Shown: piece after piece, positions 12,206 to 22,117 of the stretch
Layout: each line of letters begins with the position of its first letter
How positions within the stretch are numbered: the stretch's first letter is position 1
From: Megaustenia siamemsis
Lineage: Eukaryota > Mollusca > Gastropoda > Stylommatophora > Ariophantidae
Reading direction: 5' to 3'
Assembly: GCA_032433765.1 (NCBI GenBank)
Contig: JAVIAB010000101.1
Coordinates: 61,768,092 to 61,832,091 of the forward strand
DNA: 64,000 nt
Translations under genes and position numbers: made by a program
The notes under the pieces: generated by a model
What the model was told of the DNA's origin: nothing
The model's input: the letters and a program-made list of their open reading frames with translations, nothing else
Databases searched by the model: none

Positions 12206-12386
12206 TAGGAATTAAAGTGTGTGTTCATACAATCACAGTCATCATATAGTTAGAACACATTGTCAGTGGACGTGTACAGCGAGTAGTTGAATCAAGGTGG
12301 TCAGACAGGTGGCTCTAACTTAGAAACTCTTCTTTTATTTCAGATTGTGTATTACGTAGATAGAGTAAGAAAATATTTAAAACAAT

Positions 12387-12389
<3 letters not shown>

Positions 12390-12430
<41 letters not shown>
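12390..12430. repeat. (TAA)n microsatellite
   Basis: An uninterrupted run of TAA trinucleotides directly abuts the truncated SINE copy that follows. It may mark the breakpoint where the SINE head was lost. Confidence 0.95.
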
Positions 12431-12432
12431 CA

Positions 12433-12640
12433 AGAGGTCGGGTTCGATACCAACCGACAACTTCCGGTTCATCCAGCCTTAAATGAGTACCAGATTTATT
12501 TCTGGAAAAGTAAAGCGGCCCGGGCGTAATACCGACCACATTACCCCAAAAATCATATTCTGAAGGTCTGTAAAAATTATGGTCACTAACACCATATTCC
12601 CTATCCTCCACTTGGCGTGACGGGGCAATTTACTTTACTA
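12433..12640 (+). mobile_element. SINE-1, head-truncated copy
   Basis: Begins just before the B box (GGTCGGGTTCGATACCAACC, one change from the usual GGTTCGATCCC). It then runs through the whole SINE-1 body to CCACTTGGCGTGACGGGG and TTTACTTTA. The A box half of the tRNA-like head is missing and is replaced by the (TAA)n run. Transcription from its own promoter is unlikely. Confidence 0.92.
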
Positions 12641-12740
12641 TATTTATAATAATGGTATTAGGAATGGTTGCAAGGAATCATCCCTTCACATTTCATTATT
12701 TAACTATGTGTCTTGTGTGTGTTACTGTATTTATATTCGG

Positions 12741-12793
12741 TATATTGTACCCTAGAAGGTTTTTGCCGAAACGCTATAGCGTTACTGGTTTAT
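12741..12793 (+). other. possible hammerhead-like / Penelope-type tail motif
   Basis: The order CTAGAAGG, TTTTTGCC, GAAACGC, TATA, GCGTTA resembles the layout of a hammerhead core: CUGANGA, stem II, GAAA, stem III, then a UH cleavage triplet. AACGC-TATA-GCGTT forms a perfect small hairpin. The CUGANGA box is degenerate (CTAGAAG), so activity is doubtful. Penelope-like elements are known to carry hammerhead motifs, but no Penelope protein is visible beside this one. Confidence 0.25.
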
Positions 12794-13037
12794 CTCGTCT
12801 CTCTTTAAGATCATCTGAATAACACCCTCATATACATTTTTAAAATAATTGTATATAATGTTTCTACTAGAGGTTGCGCATACTATTTCGTGTATTATAT
12901 GCGATGCCATATATGGTATATGTGTGCTTACCTTCAAATAAAGTAAAAAAGCTAAACTTGCTATGTTTTCAATTACATATGTGTGATCTAAAAGGTGTGA
13001 AGAAAAACGTATTATTTTATTGATATATACATTATAT

Positions 13038-13151
13038 AAAATATCTTTAAAAGAAAACTGCTAGAACAAAAATTCATATAGGAGAAGGTGTATCTTGGTC
13101 TACGCCCTATGGGCCGGTTACGGCTCGAAAGGTCATTAGATAGATAGATAG
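13038..13151 (+). mobile_element. Family D retrotransposon, 114-bp 3' fragment with 11-bp target duplication
   Basis: Matches the reverse complement of the 3' end of the long D copy at 24285-26071, from AAAATATCTTTAAAAGAAAA through GGGCCGGTTACGGCTCGAAA to a (TAGA)n tail. Perfect 11-bp duplications ATACATTATAT flank it at 13027-13037 and 13152-13162. This is an extreme 5' truncation and defines the 3' terminus of the family precisely. Confidence 0.95.
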
Positions 13152-13162
13152 ATACATTATAT

Positions 13163-13493
13163 CGTTTCTTGCTTACAGTAGCTTAGTGAAGATCGGGTAT
13201 CACATGTAGCACATTATGAACCCTAATTAACAATGGTATTCCATCGGAACCCCATTAATGTTGTTGTCGTGAATTCTATTATTGTGGTAATTCTTTATTG
13301 TACAAAGAAATTACGATGGTGGTTTTATGTTGCCTTCCGTCGGTTTGTTGATGATAGACTCCGCTAATCTCTGACTAAAATGCCCCATACACAAGACAGT
13401 GAAGTTATTTTACTTTAGCGTACCCTCCCGTAACCTATTAACCTATAGATAATGTGCTATCCATAGTTGACAATACAAACAAGACAAAGAGTT
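13163..13493. other. unannotated spacer
   Basis: No gene, SINE or tandem repeat recognised. Confidence 0.4.
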
Positions 13494-13942
13494 CCTACAT
13501 GTTATGTAGAGCCAGTCTTAACATATGGATGTGACTGATGGACAATAGGACAACAGAAAAGAAAATCACTGGGGAATGTAGAAATGTGGTTTTACAAACG
13601 AATGTTGAGAATACCATGGGCAGCTTCGATGAGTAATGAAACGTTCTGAAAGAGGCCAAAGCAAAAAGAGAGCTAATTTCAAATATTAGGAAGAAAAAAA
13701 TCATCATTTGTGGCCATGTAATGAGAACGGAAAAGCCGGTAGCCGGTATATATTGTGAGAACTGGGAACATTGAGGAACGAAGAAATAGAGGAAAGCAAA
13801 TAGAAAAGTTGCCAGACAGCTTAAGAAATGGCTTTACAGAAGGTCAACAACAGAATTGATAAACAACTGTCGAGATAGAAAGTTGTGGAGAGACATGATC
13901 ACTTACGCTAGCAAGCATGGTACTTGATGATGATGATGCATT
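13494..13942 (+). mobile_element. Family B retrotransposon, 5'-truncated
   Basis: Reads through CYVEPVLTYGCD-type coding sequence (13496 on), AAATGTGGTTTTACAAACG and AGAGGCCAAAGCAAAAAGAG. It then has the GTCAACAACAGAATTGATAA block and ends in GATGATGATGATGCA. Frame breaks occur near 13545 and 13640. The same block order is seen in the B copies at 6878-7430 and 53455-53868. I found no clear target duplication. Confidence 0.9.
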
Positions 13943-13964
13943 GTATAACTTATTATACGATTTT

Positions 13965-14632
13965 AAAAAAAAATAGTTAGTGTGCTTTAAGAGAAGCCCC
14001 AGTTGTATCTGTCTTCTCTGACGGATAATTTTAAAATTGTTAGTGTGCTTTAACTAAGAGGAGCCCCAGTTGTATCTGTCTTCTCTGACGGATAATTTTT
14101 AAATTGTTAGTGTGCTTTAACTAAGAGAAGCCCCAGTTGTATCTGTCTTCTCTGACGGATAATTTTTAAATTGTTAGTGTGCTTTAACTAAGAGAAGCCC
14201 CAGTTGTGTCTGTCTTCTCTGACGGATAATTGTTAAATAGTTACTGTGCTTTAACTAAGAGAAGCCCCAGTTGTGTCTGTCTTCTCTGACGGATAATTGT
14301 TAAATAGTTACTGTGCTTTAACTAAGAGAAGCCCCAGTTGTATCTGTCTTCTCTGACGGATACTTGTTAAATAGTTACTGTGCTTTAACTAAGAGGAGCC
14401 CCAGTTGTATCTGTCTTCTCTGACGGATAATTTTTAAATTGTTAGTGTGCTTTAAGAGAAGCCCCAGTTGTATCTGCCTTCTCTGACGGATAATTTTTAA
14501 ATAGTTAGTGTGCTTTAACTAAGAGAAGCCCTAGTTGTATCTGCCTTCTCTGACGGATAATTTTTAAATAGTTAGTGTGCTTTAACTAAGAGAAGCCCCA
14601 GTTGTATCTGTCTTCTCTGACGGATAATTTCT
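13965..14632. repeat. 67-bp minisatellite, about 10 copies
   Basis: Each unit holds AGAGAAGCCCCAGTTGTATC then TGTCTTCTCTGACGGATAAT and TTTTAAATTGTTAGTGTGCTTTAACTA in order, repeating every 67 bases. The arms AGAGAAG and CTTCTCT are complementary, so every monomer can fold into a 7-bp hairpin. Some copies lack the TTAACTA segment and others carry AGAGGAG, which weakens the stem. Confidence 0.95.
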
Positions 14633-15292
14633 AGCTAATGTTACGAGTCAAGGACATTCAACTGGAGATCGAGGAAGGATATTGCATAGTTTGGATTCTA
14701 GCAACTTCGTACTTGTGCCAGGATGCCATGACACAGTGAATCTGTTTACCTCGTGCTGGCCTATTGTTGGTGATAAGCACTCAATCCTCATAAATATTCA
14801 GTTGTTTTTTACTGCCATGTTCAATTATCGAGTTGTGGAATTATTGAGTTATTTGCGGGTCATCATCATTTCACTTCAAACAGCTCTATAATTGCTCACA
14901 TCCACTTCTCAACGTCCCCCCCCCCCCCGTGTCCAGCGACTGACGACTCCAGTTCTGTGTTGGTTGATTAGTCTTCTTACACGCCCACATGGTTTCTCGT
15001 TTCTGGCTGTACCCATCTTAACTCTTATCTCTTTCATCCGTAGCAGTGACGTGGACTCGTGGTTGATGAAGTCCTGTGTCCTTCCCACTCATTGATGATG
15101 TCGCCTAATCTATTGGTTGACCGTCTTTAATGACAGTGCAGCGTGCCAACCTTCTACCATGTTACTCCAAGTCACATTTATGTACCTCTTTGATGCAACG
15201 AATAGAACTTTCTATATACAAAAGTTACTTTTTTGTTGTATCCACCATCGACCAAAATTTCGTCTACACTTTACGTCAAGTTTCCCGAAAAA
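14633..15292. other. unannotated stretch with a poly-C run
   Basis: Contains an uninterrupted run of C at about 14919-14929 and several 60-80 codon frames with no recognised motif. The composition between 14890 and 15200 is less AT-rich than its surroundings, which could mean an old element insertion, but I cannot assign it. Confidence 0.35.
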
Positions 15293-15628
15293 AAAATACG
15301 TTGTCATTGTAGAAATACGTTGTCATTGTAGAAATACGTTGTCATTGTAGAAAAACGTTGTCATTGTAGAAAAACGTTGTCATTGTAGAAATACGTTGTC
15401 ATTGTAGAAATACGTTGTCATTGTAGAAATACGTTGTCATTGTAGAAATACGTTGTCATTGTAGAAATACGTTGTCATTGTAGAAATACGTTGTCATTGT
15501 AGAAATACGTTGTCATTGTTGAAATACGTTGTCATTGTAGAAATACGTTGTCATTGTAGAAATACGTCGTCATTGTAGAAATACGTTGTCATTGTAGAAA
15601 AACGTTGTCATTGTAGAAAAACGGTGGT
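15293..15628. repeat. 19-bp minisatellite, about 17 copies
   Basis: The unit CGTTGTCATTGTAGAAATA recurs every 19 bases with rare changes (GAAAAA for GAAATA, one TTGAAA, one CGTCGTC). Confidence 0.97.
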
Positions 15629-15924
15629 GAGCATATTAGACTGCCTGAAAATAAAAATGTTAACATAGTTTCATTTTGTATTTCTACCAAACTCCAAGTC
15701 TGTATCAAAATCAATGTTTGGGAAATGTGCTCTTTCATTGCTCTTACAAATAGTATGTAGTCAAGGGTATGTTGGTGTAGACTGTTTGCTAATTATCACG
15801 GGCAGTTGCGTTAATGGTTTGCAGTCTGATGTGTAATACCCTCGTACTGTTCCGAGTAAGGATAGTGAAGCTTTAACTTTCGTCTTACAATAGCTATTAC
15901 GCAAACCTTCCTAATTTATAACTA
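15629..15924. other. unannotated spacer
   Basis: No feature recognised. Confidence 0.35.
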
Positions 15925-16330
15925 TCATCATGGGTCATACCGGTTGGCGAATGCGATCATGTCCTTCCACAATCTTCTGTCCACTGTGCATCGTATCGAT
16001 TATATTGTTGACTGTTTTCAAAGCTATGACACCAATTTATCTTGTGTCGTCTTTCTTTTCCGTCCGCGATCTCTCTTTCTCTGTATTTTGCCAGTTGTAA
16101 CCAAGTATTCCAGCCGTTCTCTTCTCATGATGTGCGCGACAAGAGTTGATTGTTTCTTTCTGTTTTTAGGAGCTCTCTTTTTGGGTTTGTCTCATTAAAA
16201 AATGTCTTCATTGGTCTTTTTAGCTATCCCGGAAACTTTCAACATTCTTCTGAGAAATTCCATCTATGTGGCCTCTAATCGTCTTTTCATGTGTTTGTCT
16301 AACGTCCATGATTTACTTCCATAGGTCAGC
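15925..16330 (-). mobile_element. Family B' retrotransposon, 5'-truncated
   Basis: Starts on the left with the 3' tail ATCATCATGGGTCATACCGG and the GCGATCATGTCCTTCCACAA block shared with the B' copies at 7697, 23062 and 61961. The reverse strand then reads through the KRDRGR-type and FLRRMLKV-type blocks to about 16330. Several indels break the frame. Confidence 0.88.
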
Positions 16331-16734
16331 CGTAATTTTAATGATAATTAAAATTATTTTTTAAAGAGGAAACGTGCTTAAGATATTTAAGTTAATATCT
16401 CCCTCCTCAGATCGAAGTTCACATCAAACGGGTACGTAATATCGTAATCATGGACCTGAATGAACACAAATTAAGGAAATGGAGTGTGGAAGTATTGGTC
16501 ACGAAAATAACAATGGACAGCATTGCACACATATTTAGACAGCGTTAATTTAATAATATATGGCTTTTGGCCTGAGATGCAATCGTGTGAACTGAAAAAA
16601 AAAACAGAAACACGCATCCAACTCTATTAGCCAGGTCATCTTTGTTGAACCCATGCAAAACAAGTATTGCTCACGCCAAGTTATTTGTTAGCAATTGTAT
16701 ATTTTAGCAGCTCCAAAGGAAAAAGTGTATGTGG

Positions 16735-16737
<3 letters not shown>
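16331..16737. other. unannotated spacer
   Basis: No gene or dispersed repeat recognised. AT-rich, leading into an AT microsatellite. Confidence 0.35.

Positions 16738-16785
<48 letters not shown>
16738..16785. repeat. (AT)n microsatellite
   Basis: About 24 uninterrupted AT dinucleotides immediately upstream of the nested family C locus. Confidence 0.95.
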
Positions 16786-16790
<5 letters not shown>

Positions 16791-16814
16791 TCACACAATG
16801 TATGTAAGATTAGT

Positions 16815-17805
16815 GTATTATGTCACTGCTTTACTTAGCAGAAAATCACGAAGATCTACAACAATTACTTTATAACATAAACATGGCAAGGAAAAAATAT
16901 CGATCAGATCATCACCATCATCGAGTGCCGTCTCCTCAACGAATGTTGGCTACCATGGAGCGCCATTCTACTCTGTCTCTTGCTTTGATGGTACATGTTG
17001 TCATTGGCTGATTTGTCCATCTTTTGATGTTACTCGTCCATGTTAGTCTTGGTCAGCCTCTGCCTCTTTTGCCTTGTATTTTCCCCTCCAAGATTAATTT
17101 TAGTAGGCTACGATCAGATATAAATATAAAAAAAAAGACTAAAACTATGATAATATAGAAAGATAATACTTAAAACCGACATGTTAACATCAAAGTTATA
17201 TGAACACCTGGAGACAGTTCAGAGTTACAACTACCTTGGACATACTATAACCAATGATAGGAAATGTAAAACTGAAATAAACACAAGAATAGGTATGCAA
17301 AAAGTAATTTTAATGCCATGAAAAGCATACTAACATCAAAACAAAACACACCAGGGCTAAAACTAAGAATTGAAAATGTTATATCTTCTCAACATTCCTA
17401 TGTGATGAAATATGGACATTAGACAAGGAAAGAGAAAATAAATTTGAAGCAATTGAATGTTGGATTTAGAGAAGAATAGGAAGTATTGGATGGTAAGAAA
17501 AGAAAACAAACGATGAAATCTTAAAACAAGTAACAATTAAAAAAGAAATACTGAACATAATACAAACAAGACAAATGCGATTTCTAGCGCCATGTTAAAA
17601 GACACAGCAACCTACTAAAAGTAATCTTGGAAAGGAAAATACAAGGTAAAAGAGTCAGATATAGACGAAAACTATAATGAACCAGTAGCATCAACGGATG
17701 GACAAGTCAGTATATGACAACCTGCACCATGAAAGCAAGAGTTAGAACGGAATGGCGCTACATGGTAGCCAACCTTCGATGCGGAGGCGGCACTCAATGA
17801 TGGTG
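16815..17805 (+). mobile_element. Family C retrotransposon, outer copy interrupted by a nested C insertion
   Basis: The left part (to 16909) reads LAENHEDLQQLLYNINMARK then KYRSD, the region just after the FADD box of the RT palm. The right part (from 17111) resumes with NIKKTKTMI, then VQSYNYLGHTITND-type, CYIFST-type and ECWI.RRIGS blocks. It ends at the MALHGSQP-type block and a GATGGTGAT tail. The gap is filled by an antisense C fragment with a 9-bp duplication of CGATCAGAT. Many frame breaks show that the outer copy is old. Confidence 0.88.
16910..17110 (-). mobile_element. Family C retrotransposon fragment nested in another C copy
   Basis: About 200 bp of the C 3' end in reverse orientation. 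From left to right it shows the tail ATCACCATCATCGAGTGCCG, the TGGCTACCATGGAGCGCCAT block, CATCTTTTGATGTTACTCGT and CTTGTATTTTCCCCTCC. It is flanked by CGATCAGAT at 16901-16909 and 17111-17119. Removing it and one copy of the duplication rejoins the outer coding frame at R-S-D. With 17580-17805 it forms a 200-bp inverted repeat. Confidence 0.92.
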
Positions 17806-17837
17806 ATACATAGGAAACAACTATCAGAAAGTATGTC

Positions 17838-18023
17838 CAACAGAATACTGGTACTCCAGTGTCTTCCCACTTCAACTCCCTTGATCACAAGGGTAAAGAC
17901 GACATCCGTGTCACTGGAATTGTCCTTTATCACTCTGGCTACCGCAACCGATTTACTTTGGAAAATCGCCTCATAGTCCAGTATGGTTCGCTGACCCCAC
18001 GAGGCATGAATGTACCACACTAA
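17838..18023 (+). pseudogene. Penelope-like element, C-terminal GIY-YIG endonuclease fragment
   Basis: An open frame of about 61 codons reads SSHFNSLDHKGKDDIRVTGI, VLYHSGYRNRFTLENRLIVQ and YGSLTPRGMN before a TAA stop. The spacing H-F-N, D-I-x-V-T-G, then E-N-R-L-I and L-T-P-x-G-M/L-N matches the C-terminal part of the GIY-YIG endonuclease of Penelope-like retroelements, which normally ends in P-x-G-L/I-N. The catalytic GIY and YIG motifs lie upstream and are absent, so this is a 5'-truncated remnant. A family C copy ends just before it. An alternative is an unrelated retroelement tail. Confidence 0.6.
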
Positions 18024-18545
18024 TACACATAGTTTCCTTTTGGTTGCTCCTTCCCTTTTGCATAGCCTTCTCTACTGCACATATTTAAGATCGTTGGTCT
18101 ATCTACTTTGCCATGCTATTTATAGTTCTTCTCCTCTAGTCCCCAATGAAACACTTCGGTGTTCTCCTCTATACTTTTTTCGGTGCTCCTTACCCCTCAT
18201 TTGTTTTTATTGTATCCCACTCTCAGACATCTCACTCTTACCGCCTTTTGAGCACGTGTTAGTCTACTGTTCTATTCTTTCTTTTTTGTGTTTGCACACT
18301 GACCCCTGTGTGAACTCCTTTGGTTCTGTGTGCATTTGCGCACATTTCTGCACATTCTCGACAGCCACACTTTTGTTACCATTTCCTTTTTACACACATT
18401 ATAGACATTTTTATTTTCTTTAACATATTTCGAATATTTTGTTTTGGATGTTTCGTTATTAGTTTTGTGTGTGTGTGTTTTTCTTGTTTCTTCCTGCTGA
18501 AGGCCTATTGATCCGAAACGTCGTTTAGTCTGTGTCGTCCACTTA
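18024..18545 (+). mobile_element. Putative 3' untranslated tail of the Penelope-like remnant
   Basis: Pyrimidine-rich non-coding sequence following the stop codon. It closes with CTGCTGAAGGCC, TATTGATC, CGAAACGTCG at 18494-18523. That terminal block resembles the hammerhead-type motif near the ends of Penelope-like elements (CUGANGA, stem II, GAAAC). Here the box reads CTGCTGA, one base off a conserved position, so it is probably inactive. The 137-codon forward ORF inside is not supported as a gene. Confidence 0.4.
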
Positions 18546-18665
18546 TAATGTAAAGCTTCTAACTACCATTTTTTGTATTTTTAAAATCTTTATCAGAAAG
18601 TATATAGATTGCTTATCTTATATAAAAATTATTTGGTAGTTCAGAACTATAATTATCGCCAATTT

Positions 18666-18982
18666 CATCATCATCATCAAGTAATGGGCCTGCTGGCGTA
18701 GGTGGTCATGTCTCTCCACAACTTTCGATCTCGACAGTTATTTATCATTTCTGTTGTTGACCTTTTGCCAAGCCATTCTCTTAAGCTGTCTGGAATTTAT
18801 TATCTTTGCTTCCGTCTAACTCTTCGTCCCTCAATGTTCCCAGTTGTTACAATATATTCCAGTTGTTCCCATCTCACTACATGGCAAACATATGATGGTT
18901 GTTTCTTCCTAATATTGGAAATTAGCTCTGTTTTTGCTTTGGCCTCTCTCAGAACAATTTCATTACTCTTCTTAGCTGTCTG
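18666..18982 (-). mobile_element. Family B retrotransposon with 10-bp target duplication
   Basis: Begins on the left with the tail CATCATCATCATCAAG and the GGCCTGCTGGCGTAGGTGGT block. It continues through the CAACTTTCGATCTCGACAGT and TCTTAGCTGTC blocks. Perfect duplications TCGCCAATTT lie at 18656-18665 and 18983-18992. The 317-bp copy encodes, antisense, the last ~100 residues of the B protein with few breaks. Confidence 0.95.
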
Positions 18983-18992
18983 TCGCCAATTT

Positions 18993-19789
18993 ACCTGTTC
19001 ATAATGCGGTTGTTCACTGTGAAAGTATAGATTATGTTCAGAGTTATGCTTGTTTTACCTTTTTCATTGTTCCTACATTTTATGGGTTGAGTAATGGTGT
19101 CTGGGTAAACATGTATGTTTTCTTACGAACGGTGTTACCTCAACGGTTAAGTAACTGGGCTACCACGGTGAAGAGATCGATCGATCGATAGGTCGAACCT
19201 TCAATAAATATCATGATTTTTTTCTTCTGGGAAATAAAGACAGTGCCAAATTGACAACACAGCCAAACCGTTGTTCGGGCTTATAAACAAAATATGGGAA
19301 CTAAGTCTATAATTCCTATATTTATCTCTTTATTGAGAAAAAAATGGGCTGGTGCATGTTGGTAATGGTTAAATCTATATTGAGAAACACCACATTGATG
19401 TTAATATATTTTAAGAAAACTGTTTTAAGATTTAGAGATACAAATCTTTTCTTACAGATGAATTTACTGAATTCATGTGTAAGTAAAATTAGCTAACAGT
19501 GGTTGTTGACAATAGTGGTCGGACACCAACTGAACCTCAATGTCCGTATATGGGAGTTCGCAAAGGCTTATCAATAAATGTTTAAATATATTTATTATAA
19601 CCCAGGATACCAATAGAATGGATGATTGAAAAAAAGCATGGACAAAAAGAGGAAGGAAAATTAAACGAAATCCTAATTGTCCACTCTTGTTTAAAACTTA
19701 ACTTTCTGTTTTCTGCCCTGAAGGTGGTGTATACAGAGATACGTCTGGAAAGCTTACAGAAAGTGTACCACAGATTCAGGAAATCAAAT
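18993..19789. other. spacer with a possible degenerate tRNA-like head
   Basis: At about 19125-19205 the order CCTCAACGGTTAAGTAACTG then GGTCGAACCTTC, followed by TTCTTCTGGGAAATAAAG, could be a decayed tRNA-derived SINE head with an A-like and a B-like box. A short (ATCG)n run lies between them. The rest shows no feature. Confidence 0.3.
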
Positions 19790-19965
19790 CATGGAGGAGC
19801 GGGTGCACGTGCGGCGACATCCACTGTTTCACTGGCAGGGAGTGAAATAAAAATACTGAGTCTCAAACGTTGTGTCGTCTGATTTGACCAAGCGGCCTTT
19901 ATTCCTCTGGTCCTGGCGGGAGCCCCTCGACATACACCAGCAATGATAATATGCGTCGTCAAGAT
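19790..19965 (+). mobile_element. SINE-2 copy (body)
   Basis: Shares with 27112-27325 the blocks GGGAGTGAAATA, CTGAGTCTCA, the TTTGACCAAGCGGCCTTTAT segment, CCTCTGGTCCTG, CGGGAGCCCCTC and ACACCAGCAATGATAATATG. These two copies, plus a more distant one at 40625-40805, define a second SINE family distinct from SINE-1. The tRNA-like head is poorly preserved here. Confidence 0.75.
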
Positions 19966-20309
19966 AGTACCATTGTTGCATACAAAAGAAAATAGTAGTT
20001 GCTAATTATATATCTTTCTGTCTTTATTCAATTCGGGGCAGCACCAGTTCTAGTGTGGAGGGAGATGAAAAGATCTGGTTGTCTTGTTGAAGGCCTGAAT
20101 AATTCTCCATTGATGGTGTTATAGCGCGTCTATGATGTTGCATGTCCATATTTCTCTGGGTTTATATTTTCCTTTTCTTCCTTCTCTTTTAATATACGCT
20201 TTGTTTTGCAAGGAATCATACAACATTCTTTCGAGATGGACAAAGCTGCTTATTTTCATGATTCTCTATGTCGCTTAGAATTGGTTGAATGGATATTTAT
20301 TCTCTTATA
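19966..20309. other. unannotated spacer
   Basis: No feature recognised. Confidence 0.35.
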
Positions 20310-20545
20310 ATCTTCATCAAATAATACACCTGCTAACGTAAGTGATCATGTCTCTCCACAACTTTCATTTTCAACGTTATTTATCATTTCTGTTGTTGAC
20401 TTTCTGCCAAGCTATTCTCTTCAGCTGTTTGGCATCTTTTCTCTTTGCTTCTCTCTCTCTCTTCGTAGCGCAATTGTCCCAGTAGCCACCACATATTCCA
20501 GCTGTTTCAATCTCATTGCATGGCCGAAAAATAGTAACTGTTATT
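20310..20545 (-). mobile_element. Family B retrotransposon, short 3' fragment
   Basis: Left end has the tail CTTCATCAAATAATACACC, then GTGATCATGTCTCTCCACAA and TTATCATTTCTGTTGTTGAC. It matches the B copy at 18666-18982 throughout. It is more diverged than that copy, and I found no clear target duplication. Confidence 0.85.
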
Positions 20546-20742
20546 TAATGTCGCTATGTACATTAACATTGATTATAAGAGCCGCTATAACTCAACAACA
20601 TTTGAGATTAAAACGTAATTATTTGACACCATCAAGGGTTAAACTTATACAACGTGGAAGTATTTCATTTACTGAACATAAAGTAACTAAACTATCAATA
20701 GCTTGTAAATTGACAAAGCAGAAATAGTAATCTTATAGCGTA

Positions 20743-21315
20743 TTGTCAATGATTGAAACCACACCAACAAAATGTCAGTCTGAAGATGAAGAGAGTGTCA
20801 TTAATTTAGGACATCATGTCAGTCTCAAGAATGAAGAGAGTGCCATTTATTCAAGACATCATATCAGTCTGAAGAATGAAGAGAGTGCCATTTATTCAAG
20901 ACATCATATCAGTCTGAAGAATGAAGAGAGTGTCATTAATTTAGGACATCATGTCAGTCTGAAGAATGAAGAGAGTGCCATTTATTCAAGACATCATATC
21001 AGTCTGAAGAATGAAGAGAGTGTCATTAATTTAGGACATCATGTCAGTCTGAAGAATGAAGAGAGTGCCATTTATTCAAGACATCATATCAGTCTGAAGA
21101 ATGAAGAGAGTGCCATTTATTTAGGACATCATGTCAGTCTGAAGAATGAAGAGAGTGCCATTTATTCAGGACATCATGTCAATCTCAAGAATGAAGAGAG
21201 TGCCATTTATTCAGGACATCATGTCAATCTCAAGAATGTAGAGAGTGTCAATTATTCAGGACATCTTGTCAATCTCAAGAATGTAGACAGTGTCATTTAT
21301 TCAGGACATCATTAA
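20743..21315 (+). repeat. 45-bp minisatellite forming a 190-codon open frame
   Basis: From about 20780 the unit encodes HHISLKNEESAIYSR or close variants (HHVSLKNEESVINLG), 15 residues and about 12 copies. The period is exactly 45, so the frame stays open through the array. It opens with MSMIETTPTKCQ and ends at a TAA after SGHH. No signal peptide, membrane segment or known domain is visible. The frame could be a repeat by-product or a low-complexity exon. I favour by-product. Confidence 0.9.
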
Positions 21316-21417
21316 TTATAGCTTCACTTTTGAGACTAAAACTAAACTGACACTTTGATATTCAAACAGCAACCGTTTCTCAGTTCAGAATATGCAATAC
21401 AAGTTAGCGTATGGTGA

Positions 21418-21635
21418 ACATTACCCGGTGCATCATCCAGAAAATGGCATCATTTTCTTTTCAAGCATGTTGGTAAGATTCGTTATATTCTAAAGATTGA
21501 TGGAAAGAATCTTGTATACAATGATCTTCTAAATATTGATGGAAAGATTAATGTATGCAATAGTCTTCTAAAGACTGATGGAAAGATTCATGTACACAAT
21601 GATCTACCAAAGACTGATGGAACGATACAAGCACA
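21418..21635 (+). repeat. 39-bp minisatellite, about 3.5 copies
   Basis: From 21492 the unit AAAGATTGATGGAAAGAATC then TTGTATACAATGATCTTCT recurs every 39 bases. One forward frame is open from 21418 through the array (units read like KIDGKNLVYNDLL) to a TAA just before 21665. No Met start is needed for this description and no function is claimed. Confidence 0.9.
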
Positions 21636-21639
21636 TCAG

Positions 21640-22057
21640 ACTACACAGCTATGGAACAATTAATGAAGAATGTACCAAGCACATCAGTCTACACAGCTAT
21701 AGAACAAACAATTAATAAAGACTTTATTTACCAAGCACATCAGACTACACAGCTATGGAACAATCAATGAAGATTGTACCAAGCACATCAGACTACACAG
21801 CTATAGAACAATCAATGAAGATTGTACCAAGCAAATCAGACTACACAGATATGGAACAATTGATGCAGACTGTACCAAGCACATCATACTACACAGCTAG
21901 GGAACAATTAATGAAGACTGTACCAAGCATATCAGACTACACAGCTATGGAACAATTAATGAAGACTGTACCAAGCACATCAGACTACACAATTAGGGAA
22001 CAATTAATGAAGACTGTACTAATCAATGCAGCAACCCAGCTAGGGAACAATAAATGA
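21640..22057 (+). repeat. 48-bp minisatellite, about 8 copies
   Basis: The unit ACTGTACCAAGCACATCAGA then CTACACAGCTATGGAACAAT and TAATGAAG recurs every 48 bases. From 21755 one frame stays open for 100 codons with the 16-residue unit TVPSTSDYTAMEQLMK. It is the third neighbouring array whose period is divisible by three. Confidence 0.93.
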
Positions 22058-22117
22058 AGCATATGCTAAGCAATTCAGGCAACATATTTAACTAATCACG
22101 TCTAGCCACAACACTAA

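Noticed and set aside
16738..17110. Twin-priming inversion as the explanation for the inverted C segments
   Set aside because: Both orientations contain the same 3' end sequence and a 9-bp duplication flanks the inner copy. This indicates a separate nested insertion and not a single inverted one.
18010..18423. 137-codon forward ORF rich in L, F, S and C
   Set aside because: It lies in a pyrimidine-rich tail after the Penelope-like stop codon. Such sequence gives long hydrophobic frames by composition, and no domain is visible.
20743..21315. Calling the 190-codon frame a confident host gene
   Set aside because: A 45-bp period keeps any stop-free frame open automatically. There is no promoter, splice or domain evidence, so it is listed as a repeat and raised only as a hypothesis.
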